This document shows positions 15,522 to 24,898 of a DNA stretch of 64,000 nt, in pieces (the first letter of the stretch is position 1; the number at the start of each line of letters is the position of its first letter). Origin of the DNA: Caldisericum exile AZM16c01. GTDB taxonomy: Bacteria > Caldisericota > Caldisericia > Caldisericales > Caldisericaceae. A program made the position numbers and the translations under genes. Under the pieces are notes generated by a model. The model saw only the letters and a list, made by a program, of their open reading frames with translations. It ran no database searches and had not been told where the DNA came from. The DNA is taken from contig NC_017096.1 in the NCBI RefSeq assembly GCF_000284335.1, positions 868,001 through 932,000 of the forward strand, given 5' to 3'.

Positions 15522-16442
15522 ATGAACCTAATTATTTCAATTCTTCAAAGAACAATGGTTGCAGGAACTCCACTTCTTCTAGGAACAGTAGGAGAAATTC
15601 TTGCTGAACGATCTGGAATCCTAAACCTCGGTATAGAAGGAATGATGGCATTAGGTGCAATTGTTGGCTTTAGCATCACTTATGTAACAAAAAATCCAGT
15701 TATCGGTGTAGTTGCAGGCATTTTAGCAGGAGGAGTTCTATCTCTTATTCATGCGTTTGTTTCAATAACTATTAAGGGAAATCAAACTTTATCTGGTCTT
15801 GCCATTGCGATGATTGGATCAGGATTAGCGGGTATGCTTGGTAAAAGTTACATTGGTGTTGCTCTTCCTTCTAAATTTTCTGAAATAGCCATTCCGGGAT
15901 TATCCAATATTCCTTTTATTGGACCTATACTATTTAATAGAGACCCTCTTTTTTACATTGGCATTATATTAGCTGTTTTCTTTTGGTTCTTACTTTTTAA
16001 AACACGCTGGGGAATAAACATAAGGTCAGTTGGAGAAAATCCAAAAGCAGCAGATGCACTTGGAGTTAATGTTGGCCTAATTAGATATATCTCTACGTTT
16101 ATCGGTGGCTGTTTTGCGGGTTTTGCAGGTGCATATCTTACACTTGCATATATGCCAAACTGGATTGAAGGAATGACTGGCGGACGTGGGTGGATTGTTA
16201 TTGCACTTACAATTTTTGCTCAATGGAATCCATTGCGTGCAATTCTTGGAGCGTATATTTTTGGTGGTGTTGATGTTTTACAGTACATTTTGCAACCTCT
16301 TGGGATACCTGTACCGATTCTCAAAATGACACCATATATTGTCACAATTATAATACTTCTTATAACTGCAAGAGAAGTAATTAGAAAACATTTAGGAGCA
16401 CCTAACGCCTTGGGTGAACCTTTTGTTAAAGGTGAAAAATAA
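15522..16442 (+). CDS. ABC transporter permease (nucleoside importer, subunit 2)
   Basis: A 306-residue permease paralogous to its neighbour: LAERSGILNLGIEGMMALGA near residue 27 and SVGENPKAADALGV near 175. It spans the membrane several times and pairs with subunit 1. The ATG at 15522 follows AAGGTGAT, 4 bp after the previous stop; a TTG at 15474 would overlap the previous gene without a ribosome-binding site. It is the last gene of the importer operon, closed by the hairpin at 16447. Confidence 0.92.
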   Translation: MNLIISILQRTMVAGTPLLLGTVGEILAERSGILNLGIEGMMALGAIVGFSITYVTKNPVIGVVAGILAGGVLSLIHAFVSITIKGNQTLSGLAIAMIGSGLAGMLGKSYIGVALPSKFSEIAIPGLSNIPFIGPILFNRDPLFYIGIILAVFFWFLLFKTRWGINIRSVGENPKAADALGVNVGLIRYISTFIGGCFAGFAGAYLTLAYMPNWIEGMTGGRGWIVIALTIFAQWNPLRAILGAYIFGGVDVLQYILQPLGIPVPILKMTPYIVTIIILLITAREVIRKHLGAPNALGEPFVKGEK

Positions 16443-16446
16443 AATA

Positions 16447-16462
16447 GGGGGCTTTCGCCCCC
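16447..16462. terminator. Bidirectional hairpin between convergent operons
   Basis: GGGGGC, TTTC, GCCCCC, 4 bp after the permease stop and 24 bp after the stop of the convergent amidohydrolase. It can end transcription from either side. Confidence 0.75.
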
Positions 16463-16486
16463 ATTTATTAACTGAATAAACTTATA

Positions 16487-17863
16487 TCAATATTCACTTT
16501 TGATGAACTTTCCAAATCCTTGATTTGCAAGTATTCCCTCTTTCTTATCATAAACAACTTTTCCTCTAAGAATCGTTTTTTCGATAATGCCATTGAATGT
16601 GAAACCGTCAAACGGAGAGTATTTATTCTTACAAAGAAGATCTTCTTTTGCATTAAACTTAAAATCCTGGAAAGGATTAACAAGCACGAAATCTGCATCA
16701 AAACCAACTTCTATTCGTCCCTTGTTTTTCAAACCAAACCTCTTTGCTACATTTTCCGAAAGAACGCGCTTTAAATCTTCAAGTGTAAGCCGACCCTTCG
16801 AGTAGCCAAACGTAAACAACATATAGAAACGTGTTTGAACACCAGGAATTCCTGCATAGTTATCCCAAATACTTTCTCTACTCTTTTCTTCAGGATAAAC
16901 GCCGCCTGCATGATCAGTTGTTATAAAATCTATACTTCCAGTTTTAAGTCCGTTCCAAAGATATTCAGAATCCTCTTTTTTACGAACAGGCGGCGCTGTT
17001 TTTAGAATTGCACCAATCCTATTGAGATCCTCCTCATTAAATATAAGATAATGTGGACACGTCTCGGCTGTAATATCTACACCATCACTTTTTGCCATTT
17101 CTATCATCATAAGGCCAAGTTTAGTTGAAAGATGAACTATATGAACTTTGTTTTTAAATTCTCTTGCAAGCGCTATACTTCTCAAAATTGCAACAGCCTC
17201 TGCTTCATAATTTCTTCCTTTAGTCCACGCCAAAGGGGAGATATGATTTAAATTCTGTTCCCTTCTTGAAAAGTAGTCAACAAGTTCAAAATCTTCAGCG
17301 TGAATTCCTGCAACAAGCCCTAATTCTTTTATATACTCGAAAATAGATGCCATCTCTTCGGTATTAACTCTTGGGTATGTCTTCATTCCTGAAATTGTAT
17401 AAAGTTTAAGGCCAACAACACCTTCCTTCTTTAAATCTTTGATTGTCTTTTTATACTCGCCCGAGTGTAGTTGCATTGGGGTAACTCCACCCCAAAAAGC
17501 AAAATCTACAAATGCCTTCTTAGAAACTATTTCAAGTTTGTATAAAAGGTTTTCCTTTGTTGTAACTTCAGGAATTGAAGTGCAGGGCATATCTATTACT
17601 GTAGTTACTCCACCTTTTGCGGCACTTTGAGTGCCTGTAAAAAAATCCTCTCTTTCAGTATATCCAGGGTCATCAAAATGAACATGTGCATCGATAAAAC
17701 CAGGAAACACAATATAGTTTGTACAATCTATTGTTTCACTATCATTTACATTGTCGGAAAGATTGCCTTCGAAAATGTCCTTTATTTTTCCATCTTCAAT
17801 AAAAATATTAACTCTTCTAAGATTATTTCCATTTGTAACAATGTTTGCATTTTTTAGAAACAC
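16487..17863 (-). CDS. Dihydroorotase/allantoinase/hydantoinase-family amidohydrolase
   Basis: A 458-residue metal-dependent cyclic amidase. The metal site residues are visible: DAHVHFDDPGYTER near 60, a Lys in VGLKLYTISG (near 152, probably carbamylated), HAED, HLSTK and TTDHAGG. It would open a cyclic amide ring such as dihydroorotate, allantoin or a hydantoin. It follows adenine deaminase by 9 bp in an operon for nucleobase breakdown, so allantoinase or hydantoinase activity is as likely as pyrimidine synthesis. No other pyrimidine biosynthesis genes are near. The exact substrate cannot be read from the sequence. Confidence 0.82.
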   Translation of the reverse strand: MFLKNANIVTNGNNLRRVNIFIEDGKIKDIFEGNLSDNVNDSETIDCTNYIVFPGFIDAHVHFDDPGYTEREDFFTGTQSAAKGGVTTVIDMPCTSIPEVTTKENLLYKLEIVSKKAFVDFAFWGGVTPMQLHSGEYKKTIKDLKKEGVVGLKLYTISGMKTYPRVNTEEMASIFEYIKELGLVAGIHAEDFELVDYFSRREQNLNHISPLAWTKGRNYEAEAVAILRSIALAREFKNKVHIVHLSTKLGLMMIEMAKSDGVDITAETCPHYLIFNEEDLNRIGAILKTAPPVRKKEDSEYLWNGLKTGSIDFITTDHAGGVYPEEKSRESIWDNYAGIPGVQTRFYMLFTFGYSKGRLTLEDLKRVLSENVAKRFGLKNKGRIEVGFDADFVLVNPFQDFKFNAKEDLLCKNKYSPFDGFTFNGIIEKTILRGKVVYDKKEGILANQGFGKFIKSEY

Positions 17864-17872
17864 ACTATCCTC

Positions 17873-19600
17873 CTATTCAACAAACAGATCAACAAAACTA
17901 AATTTCTCCACATCTACAAGACCAGAATCCGTAATTTTAAGTTTTGGAATAACCGCAAGGTGCATAAACGCAAGAGCCATAAATGGATCAGGATAGGTCA
18001 CGCCAAGGCTTTCATGTGCAACTTTATGTAACCTTTTTAATATTTCTGCAACTTCGTATACTGATCTATTAGTCATGAGCCCACCATAAGGTAAAGCAAG
18101 ATAATCAAGTACAACCCCATTTTTTGCAAGAGCAATTCCACCACCCATAGCCTCTAATTGACTTACCGAAAGTAGCATATCTTTATCATTTTCCCCTGCA
18201 ACAATTATGTTGTGAGAATCATGAGCAATTGATGTTGCAAAAGCACCATTTTTGAGACCAAGCCCATGGATAAATCCAACCGCAACTTTCCCCGTTGCTT
18301 TGTGTCTTTCAAAAACAGCAATTTTTATTATGTCGTTCACAGTATCAGATACAACAAACCCGTTAACTATCTTTGGTTCTACTACAAGTTCATCCGTAAC
18401 TATTGAATCATTTCGCAATCCTATTACCCTAATTTTTTTACCTTTTACGGGAACTTTTAATTTCTCAAATGTTGCAGTCTTGAGGTTTATTGTGTTCTTT
18501 ACAGCATCATCGTGACGTGGCTCTTCAACATCGAAAAGAGGAACTCCGTCCTTCGCAACAAGTTGTCCATCCTTGAACACAAGATCCATTTTTTTCAAAC
18601 TCTCAAAAACAACAATATCCGCAATATAGCCAGGGGCAATACCACCTTTTCTTCTAAATCCAAAGAAAAGTGATGGGTTAAGAGTGGCAAGTCTAACAGC
18701 AGTAGGCAAAGGTATTCCATTTTCTACAAGAAGTCTAATTGCAAAGTTTATGTGTCCTTCTGAAATAAGATCCTCGGGATGTTTATCGTCAGTGCAAAGT
18801 AAGAAACGGTGTTTCGTGCTATCATTTAAAACTGGGAGCAAGTTTTTTGCATCTCTTGTAACCGATCCTTCACGCATCATTATCCACATACCTTTAGATA
18901 ATTTTTCAAGCGCTTCCTCTTTGGTTGTGCACTCGTGATCTGCAAGTATACCGGCTGAAAGATAAGCATTTAAATCATATCCTGAAAGGGTTGGAGAGTG
19001 TCCATCTATAACTCCATTTCTAAAAAGCAAAATTTTGTCCAAAATCTCTGGGTCTTTATTGATAACTCCAGGATAATTCATCATTTCTGCAAGACCCAGC
19101 ACTTTTTCATGATTTTTTAATACTGCAAGGTCCTCGGCATATAAAGTTGCTCCTGACGTTTCAAGATTTGTTGCAGGCACACAACTTGAAAGCATAAAAT
19201 AAATATCCATTGGTAAATTCTTTGAAGCATTTATCATAAATTGAATTCCTGGAATTCCAGCAACATTTGCAATTTCATGTGGGTCAACTATTGCAGTGGT
19301 TGTCCCAAGTGGCACAACAGCCTTTGCAAACTCTGTTGGTATAAGCATGGTGCTTTCAATATGCATATGAGAATCAATAAAAGAAGGGGAAACAAAAGCA
19401 CCATCAACATCAAAAACGGTGTTAGCCTCATCGTATCCACCTATACCGGCAATTACTCCTTCAGCGATTGCAACATTTCCTTCAACAATTGTTTCGTTAA
19501 ATACATTCACTATTTTTGCATTCTTAATTAGTATATCTGCCGCTTTCCTTCTCCTTGCAACATCAATAATATTTGAAAGTTTTCTTCTATCAAGTTCCAT
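17873..19600 (-). CDS. ade: Adenine deaminase
   Basis: A 575-residue amidohydrolase that converts adenine to hypoxanthine and ammonia. The metal-binding SHMHIEST motif is near residue 77 and DPHEIANVAG near 110, with HSPTLSG and CTDDKHPEDL further on. The C-terminal half carries the family's AHDSHNIIVAG and EAMGGGIALAKNG segments. The length is normal for the bacterial Ade family. It lies 2 bp after the SsnA-like gene and 9 bp before the dihydroorotase-like gene. The facing BMP importer would bring in the purines. Confidence 0.93.
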   Translation of the reverse strand: MELDRRKLSNIIDVARRRKAADILIKNAKIVNVFNETIVEGNVAIAEGVIAGIGGYDEANTVFDVDGAFVSPSFIDSHMHIESTMLIPTEFAKAVVPLGTTTAIVDPHEIANVAGIPGIQFMINASKNLPMDIYFMLSSCVPATNLETSGATLYAEDLAVLKNHEKVLGLAEMMNYPGVINKDPEILDKILLFRNGVIDGHSPTLSGYDLNAYLSAGILADHECTTKEEALEKLSKGMWIMMREGSVTRDAKNLLPVLNDSTKHRFLLCTDDKHPEDLISEGHINFAIRLLVENGIPLPTAVRLATLNPSLFFGFRRKGGIAPGYIADIVVFESLKKMDLVFKDGQLVAKDGVPLFDVEEPRHDDAVKNTINLKTATFEKLKVPVKGKKIRVIGLRNDSIVTDELVVEPKIVNGFVVSDTVNDIIKIAVFERHKATGKVAVGFIHGLGLKNGAFATSIAHDSHNIIVAGENDKDMLLSVSQLEAMGGGIALAKNGVVLDYLALPYGGLMTNRSVYEVAEILKRLHKVAHESLGVTYPDPFMALAFMHLAVIPKLKITDSGLVDVEKFSFVDLFVE

Positions 19601-19602
19601 GA

Positions 19603-20928
19603 CTAAAACCGCCTCCAGAAATTCTTTGCAATTTCTTGTGATTTTCTTGATACCTCAATCTCGTCAATGTGTGTAAGTTTTTGGTCTTTTACCAATAACC
19701 TACCATGAACGAAAACGTCTCTTACAGAGTTTTCCCTAATGCCGAAAATAAGATGGAAGAAGAAATTGTCTTCATTTAGCGGAGTTGGAGGATTGTAGTC
19801 AAGCACAACAAGATCCGCATATGCTCCTTCTTTTATGACACCCACAATTTTATTAAAGAAACGATTTGCAACCGAAGCATTATTTTCAAACAGCATTCTT
19901 CTTGCAAGATCACTTCCTACTCTCGGGTCTTTATAGTGAAGTTTAGGCAATATATACGCAACTTTTACTGATTCTATCATTGAAGGCGTGTAACCATCAG
20001 TTCCAAGTCCTATTAAAATACCTTTCCTATCCATTTCAAGAATTGGAGCAACACCTACTCCATTGTTCATATTAGACTCTGGATTATGAATAACAGTTGT
20101 ATGAGTTTCATTTAAAATATCAATTTCAACATCATTTATATTAATACAGTGAATTGCGAGTGTATCTTTTTTAAGTATTCCGAAATCTTTCAATCTTTCT
20201 ACGGTTCTCTTATTTGAAACTTTTAAGGCGCTTTCTACATCTTCAATACCTTCCGCAACATGAATATGAAACCCAACATTTAGAGAGTTTGCTATACTTG
20301 AGACTCTCTCAAGTGTTTCATCTGAAAGCGTAAAGGAAGCGTGTAATCCAAAAAGCGCATTGAAGAAATCTCTATCTTTTTCCTTTTTAATGTATCTTTC
20401 ATTTTCCCTTATTGACTGCTCAGATAATTCTTTACCCCATCGATCTGAGGTTTCGAATGCAAGCACTCCTCTTATACCGACATCTCTTAAAGCATTTTCT
20501 ACAATATCAAGAGAACCATCTATAAGTCCAAATGAGGCATGATGGTCAATAATAGTGGTCGTGCCAGATTTCAGTCCTTCAATTGCAGGCATTAAAGCAC
20601 TATAATAGATTTCCTCTTCAGAAATTAGGAGTTTATCAAGTTTCCACCAAATCTGCTCAAGAATTTCTTTAAATGAATAGGGACTCGCTCCGCCAAATCC
20701 GAAACCTCGTGCAAAAGTGCTATAAAGGTGCATGTGAGTGTTTATAAAACCTGGAATTACATATCTATTTTCAAGGTCGTATAGTTCTGCATCTTTATAC
20801 TTAGAAGTGATCTGCTGGGTTGTTCCCACATCGAAAATTACACCATCGTCAATTGCGATAGCACCATTTTCAATATATGGTCGGTCTTTGTCTAAAGTTA
20901 TAATTTTTCCGTTGTAAAGAACCTTCAT
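19603..20928 (-). CDS. ssnA: SsnA-like aminohydrolase (purine deaminase family)
   Basis: A 441-residue amidohydrolase whose length and EVSDRWG-like region (FETSDRWGKELSEQS near 165) match the SsnA family. Metal ligands: NTHMHLYS (near 62), HIHVAEG (near 221) and a TDGY segment near 301. SsnA proteins are found in purine catabolism clusters; guanine-deaminase-like chemistry is inferred and not proven. It starts at 20928 behind AAGGAGG, 13 bp after the DUF503 gene. With adenine deaminase and the dihydroorotase-like enzyme it forms a breakdown route for nucleobases. Confidence 0.78.
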   Translation of the reverse strand: MKVLYNGKIITLDKDRPYIENGAIAIDDGVIFDVGTTQQITSKYKDAELYDLENRYVIPGFINTHMHLYSTFARGFGFGGASPYSFKEILEQIWWKLDKLLISEEEIYYSALMPAIEGLKSGTTTIIDHHASFGLIDGSLDIVENALRDVGIRGVLAFETSDRWGKELSEQSIRENERYIKKEKDRDFFNALFGLHASFTLSDETLERVSSIANSLNVGFHIHVAEGIEDVESALKVSNKRTVERLKDFGILKKDTLAIHCININDVEIDILNETHTTVIHNPESNMNNGVGVAPILEMDRKGILIGLGTDGYTPSMIESVKVAYILPKLHYKDPRVGSDLARRMLFENNASVANRFFNKIVGVIKEGAYADLVVLDYNPPTPLNEDNFFFHLIFGIRENSVRDVFVHGRLLVKDQKLTHIDEIEVSRKSQEIAKNFWRRF

Positions 20929-20941
20929 TTAATCCTCCTCC

Positions 20942-21220
20942 TTATATGATTTCTATGTGATAGTCCTCAAGTACTACTCTTGGCTCACTTTTAATAAATT
21001 CCACTACCTTTGATAGTGTGCTAAAAAGATGTGACCTTTCCGTGTTTACACTAACAACTGTTATATAAACATCCTTCCAGGAGTCAACACTTTCTTCTGC
21101 AATAGATACGTTAAAATTGTTACGTAATTTTTTAAATAGGCTTTGAGTTACTTGCCTTTTATCTTTAAGTGAAAAAGAATCAGGAACTACAAACTTAATA
21201 TTACAAATACCAACCTGCAT
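20942..21220 (-). CDS. DUF503 (YlxP-like) family protein
   Basis: A 92-residue ferredoxin-like-fold protein: VGICNIKFVVPDSFSLKDKRQ at the start, a KLRNNFNVSIAE segment and IEII at the end. These are the DUF503 signatures, seen in YlxP, which is usually encoded beside rbfA and infB. Its function is unknown. Here it lies between an ABC ATPase and purine deaminases, far from translation genes. Its ATG overlaps the ATPase stop by one base (TAATG), implying coupling. Confidence 0.85.
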   Translation of the reverse strand: MQVGICNIKFVVPDSFSLKDKRQVTQSLFKKLRNNFNVSIAEESVDSWKDVYITVVSVNTERSHLFSTLSKVVEFIKSEPRVVLEDYHIEII

Positions 21221-22332
21221 TAGAAATAGGCAGATTCTGTCTCTTTATCAAAAACGTGAATGTTTCTTAGATCAACATATAACTCAACAATATCGCCCAT
21301 CGTATAGTCTGCGTTTGCAGATGCACGTGCGATTGCAAGAGTACCATTCAATTTAAAGTGTAAGAAAGTTTCAGATCCCATAAGTTCAACAAAATCAATT
21401 GGTGCCTTTAAATGTTCAACAAAAGGTTTCATATTCTCGAGCAATTCCTCCTTGGGGAAAATATCTTTTGGTCTTATTCCAAGGATAACTTCACGTCTTC
21501 TTAGATTTGCAGATTCCAATAGTTTTGCATGATCTTTTAAGAGTTTAAGTTTAAAATCAGAACCTTTTAATATAAGGTCTTCGCCCTCTTTTTCGACAGT
21601 TACGTTAAAGAAATTCATAGGAGGTGTGCCTACAAACCCTGCAACAAATTTGTTTGCTGGCTTATCGAAAACTTCCTTAGGTGTCCCTATCTGTTGCACT
21701 TTTCCTTTATTCATTACTACAACTCTGTCGCCGAGAGTCATTGCCTCAACTTGGTCGTGCGTCACATAAATTGTCGTAACACCAAGTCTCTCATGTAACT
21801 TGATAAGTTCACCCCTTGTTTGCACTCTGAGTTTTGCATCCAGGTTTGAAAGAGGCTCGTCCATAAGGTAAACTTTTGGGTCTCTTACAATCGCTCGGGC
21901 AAGTGCAACCCTCTGTCTCTGACCACCTGAAAGTTCCTTAGGTTTTCTTTCAAGAAGATTCTCAAGACCTAACATTTGTGCAACTTCTTTTACTTTTTTG
22001 TCAATTACATCTCTTGGAACTCTCCTCAATTCAAGTCCAAAAGATATATTTCTATACACGTTCATATGAGGATAAAGAGCATAATTTTGGAAAACCATTG
22101 CAATGTCACGATCCTTCGGTGGAATATCATTGACTAATTTACCTCCTATATAGACTTCTCCGGACGTAACTTCCTCAAGTCCTGCAACAATTCTAAGTGT
22201 GGTTGTTTTTCCACATCCCGAAGGTCCAAGTAGCACTAAGAATTCTCCATCTTTTACATCAATGTTTACATTGTCAACTGCGACTACGTTGCCAAATTTT
22301 TTTGTAACGTTAACCAATTTTACGTCAGCCAT
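21220..22332 (-). CDS. Sugar-type ABC transporter ATPase (MalK/UgpC/MsmX family)
   Basis: A 370-residue ATPase: GPSGCGKTT (near 37), the Q-loop QNYALYPHM, the signature LSGGQRQR and the Walker B VYLMDEPLSNLD, followed by the OB-fold regulatory domain typical of MalK (GIRPKDIF near 280). It energises carbohydrate importers. No permease or binding-protein gene lies beside it, so it may serve transporters encoded elsewhere, as MsmX does. Start 22332 follows GGAGAGGTG. It heads the operon leading into the purine deaminases and is divergent from the GH57/glycogen operon across a palindromic control region. Confidence 0.9.
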   Translation of the reverse strand: MADVKLVNVTKKFGNVVAVDNVNIDVKDGEFLVLLGPSGCGKTTTLRIVAGLEEVTSGEVYIGGKLVNDIPPKDRDIAMVFQNYALYPHMNVYRNISFGLELRRVPRDVIDKKVKEVAQMLGLENLLERKPKELSGGQRQRVALARAIVRDPKVYLMDEPLSNLDAKLRVQTRGELIKLHERLGVTTIYVTHDQVEAMTLGDRVVVMNKGKVQQIGTPKEVFDKPANKFVAGFVGTPPMNFFNVTVEKEGEDLILKGSDFKLKLLKDHAKLLESANLRRREVILGIRPKDIFPKEELLENMKPFVEHLKAPIDFVELMGSETFLHFKLNGTLAIARASANADYTMGDIVELYVDLRNIHVFDKETESAYF

Positions 22333-22359
22333 TGTTTCACCTCTCCTATTTTTTACATT

Positions 22360-22387
22360 TTGTAATAAATGCAATGTTATGTATACT
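22360..22387 (+). promoter_or_regulatory. Promoter of the GH57/glycogen operon
   Basis: TTGTAA (22360-22365), 16-bp spacer, TATACT (22382-22387). The -10 lies inside the palindrome at 22382-22398. Start of translation is at 22435. Confidence 0.5.
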
Positions 22388-22398
22388 ATTATAGTATA
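22382..22398. promoter_or_regulatory. 17-bp palindromic operator candidate between divergent operons
   Basis: TATACTATTATAGTATA, perfectly symmetric around the central T at 22390. It overlaps the -10 boxes of both divergent promoters, so one bound dimer could block both. No regulator gene is adjacent. Confidence 0.5.
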
Positions 22399-22416
22399 TT
22401 TTTATTAAAAATACAA
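22388..22416 (-). promoter_or_regulatory. Promoter of the ABC ATPase/purine operon
   Basis: On the minus strand: TTGTAT (22411-22416), 17-bp spacer, TATAAT (22388-22393), overlapping the palindrome. Translation starts at 22332. Confidence 0.55.
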
Positions 22417-22434
22417 AATAAATTGAGGTTAAAA

Positions 22435-23874
22435 ATGCAAAATAAACTATTTTTATGGCTTCACATGCACCAACCAGATTATTTAGATTCCTTAACAGGA
22501 AAAATTATTCTACCTTGGGTTAGAAGACATGCACTTAATGGCTATTATTCTGTTCCATCAATGCTTCTAAAAAGTGAGTTTAAGGCAAACATTAATTTTT
22601 CAGGAATTCTTATAGAGCAAATAAAACAATACCAAGATGGCGAGAAAGACGTTTACCAAGTTTATGAAGATGCAGAACCTGAAAGTTTAAGTGAAAGTGA
22701 AATAAATTTTATATTCAGGAGATTTAAAACACCTTATTCTTTTAAAAACAAGCGTTTCGATTACTTAAAAGAAAAATTTTCTAAAGGAGAAAAATTATCA
22801 TCCCAAGAAATTCTTGATTTTCAAGTTATTTTTAAGTTATCTGCTTTCGCTCAAATTGATGAGGAAATAATCGAATTGAGGAATAAAGGTATGAATTTTA
22901 CAAAACAAGATAAAGAAGTTCTTATCAATCTTGAAAAGAAGATTATACATAGCCTTTTCGATATTTACAAGGAATTAATTAAAAGAAACCAAATTGAAAT
23001 AACGGTTACACCATATTATCATCCAATAATTCCGCTTCTTCTTGACTTAAATTCTGCAGTTAAAAGCAAAAAAGATGCAAAAATCCCTAATTTGCAATCA
23101 AATTTATATGAAGATGCAAAAATACACATAGACAAGGCTCTAAGTATAGGTTTTGACACCTTTAACATACAAATTAATGGAATGTGGCCTGCAGAGGGAA
23201 GTATATCTGAAGAAACAGTCATCTTATTTAAAAACTCAAAAATTAAATGGATCGGAAGTGACGAAACCCTTGTAAGATCACTTGGTTTAGGACAGGGGGT
23301 TTACAACTATAAAGATGTTACCTTATTCCTGAGAAATCATTCTGTTTCTGATAAAATTGGCTTTATGTACAATAAAATGAAACCTAGCGATGCAGTAGCC
23401 GACCTGAAACATGAACTTGAAAAAAACGGTAATCTTATCCTTATCCTTGATGGAGAAAATCCATGGGAGTATTTTGAAAATTATGGTGCAAACTTCATGG
23501 AAGAATTATTTAAATCCTTCAGTGGAAAGGAAACTCTTCTTGGAAGTGAAGCAGAACCAATAAAAGAAATTAATTATTTTGTACCTGGCTCTTGGATAAA
23601 CGGACATTTTGACACATGGATTGGAGATGAAGAAACTAATACTGCTTGGACTTACCTAATTGAGACACGCAAATTCGTCAACAATGATACCGCAAAAGAA
23701 TTCATTTTGAAAGCACAAGCAAGTGATCACTTCTGGTGGTACAGTGATTTTCACAAGAATGAAATTAACTTTGATTTTGATTATCTTTTTAGAGGACATT
23801 TAATTAAAGCACTTTTGGAAAATAAAATCGATGTCAAACCATATTTGTATTACCCAATTAAAAGTTTCCCATAA
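22435..23874 (+). CDS. Glycoside hydrolase family 57 protein
   Basis: A 479-residue GH57 enzyme acting on alpha-glucans (amylase, glucanotransferase or branching type). The GH57 motifs are visible: HMHQPDY at residues 10-16, WPAEGS with the nucleophile Glu near 250, ILDGENPWE with the catalytic Asp near 337, and SWINGHFDTWIGDEE near 386. There is no signal peptide, so it acts inside the cell, probably on glycogen or imported maltodextrin. The ATG at 22435 follows TTGAGGTT. It leads the operon with GalT-like, glycogen synthase, phosphohexomutase and Pgi. Confidence 0.88.
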   Translation: MQNKLFLWLHMHQPDYLDSLTGKIILPWVRRHALNGYYSVPSMLLKSEFKANINFSGILIEQIKQYQDGEKDVYQVYEDAEPESLSESEINFIFRRFKTPYSFKNKRFDYLKEKFSKGEKLSSQEILDFQVIFKLSAFAQIDEEIIELRNKGMNFTKQDKEVLINLEKKIIHSLFDIYKELIKRNQIEITVTPYYHPIIPLLLDLNSAVKSKKDAKIPNLQSNLYEDAKIHIDKALSIGFDTFNIQINGMWPAEGSISEETVILFKNSKIKWIGSDETLVRSLGLGQGVYNYKDVTLFLRNHSVSDKIGFMYNKMKPSDAVADLKHELEKNGNLILILDGENPWEYFENYGANFMEELFKSFSGKETLLGSEAEPIKEINYFVPGSWINGHFDTWIGDEETNTAWTYLIETRKFVNNDTAKEFILKAQASDHFWWYSDFHKNEINFDFDYLFRGHLIKALLENKIDVKPYLYYPIKSFP

Positions 23875-23884
23875 GGAGGTTTAA

Positions 23885-24898
23885 ATGCCAGAACTAAGAA
23901 GAGATCCAACAACAGGAAAATGGGTTATTATCGCTACAGAAAGAGCATTAAGACCAACTGATTTTAAAAGCGAAGAAGAGGTTTTAAAAGGTCCTGAAAA
24001 CTGTCCATTTTGTGTCGGACATGAATCAATGACCCCCCCTGAAATTACTGCAATAAGAGAAGATGGATCATTTCCAAATGGTCCAGGGTGGGATGTACGT
24101 GTAGTACCAAACAAGTTTCCGGCATTAAAGGTGGAAGGAGAACTAAATCGTCATGGAAAAGGCATCTACGATGTTATGAATGGTATAGGAGCCCATGAAG
24201 TGATTATTGAATCAGGCGATCATTATAAATCTCTTGAATCTCTTCCACTTGACCAAGTTGAAAAAGTAATTTGGATGTTTAGAGAAAGGATGCTTGATTT
24301 AAGAAAGGACGTAAGACTTAAATATATTCTCGTCTTTAAGAACAAAGGAAGAAGGGCAGGCGCATCATTAGAGCACCCGCATTGTCAGTTAATTGCAACG
24401 CCTGTTTTACCAGATGTTGTCAAGCTTGAACTTGATATGGCCTTAAGATACTACCAGTATAAGGAAAGATGTATTTACTGCGATATCGTTCAGCAAGAAC
24501 TTGAAGAGAAGGAAAGACTGATTGACGAAAATGAAAAGTTTATTTCAATTGTTCCATTTGCAGCAGCCGTTCCTTTTGAAATAATGATTCTTCCAAAAGA
24601 ACACATTTCAGACTTTGGACAGATAAAAGCAAATGAAATTATAAAACTTGCAGAAATTCTTCAGAATTCTTTGAAAATGCTTGAAAAAGCAGTACCAAAT
24701 GTTCCCTATAATTTCTATATTCACACATCACCCCTTGATAATCTGAATATCTCATACTACCACTTCCATATCCACATAGTCCCGAGGCTTACACAACTTG
24801 CTGGGTTTGAATGGGGATCAGGTTTTTATATTAATCCAATGATTCCAGAACAGGCAGCACAATTCTTAAGAAATGCTAAGGAGGAAAAACAGGCATGA
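23885..24898 (+). CDS. galT: Galactose-1-phosphate uridylyltransferase family protein
   Basis: A 337-residue HIT-superfamily nucleotidyltransferase. It has RDPTTGKWVIIA at the N-terminus, two CxxC pairs (CPFC near 40 and CIYC near 198) for metal, the active-site HPHCQ near residue 162 and HFHIHIVPR near 296. GalT swaps UMP between UDP-glucose and hexose-1-phosphates. No galK or galE lies nearby. Its place before glycogen synthase, which overlaps it by 4 nt, suggests that it supplies or balances the sugar nucleotide for glycogen. That is an inference. Confidence 0.88.
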   Translation: MPELRRDPTTGKWVIIATERALRPTDFKSEEEVLKGPENCPFCVGHESMTPPEITAIREDGSFPNGPGWDVRVVPNKFPALKVEGELNRHGKGIYDVMNGIGAHEVIIESGDHYKSLESLPLDQVEKVIWMFRERMLDLRKDVRLKYILVFKNKGRRAGASLEHPHCQLIATPVLPDVVKLELDMALRYYQYKERCIYCDIVQQELEEKERLIDENEKFISIVPFAAAVPFEIMILPKEHISDFGQIKANEIIKLAEILQNSLKMLEKAVPNVPYNFYIHTSPLDNLNISYYHFHIHIVPRLTQLAGFEWGSGFYINPMIPEQAAQFLRNAKEEKQA

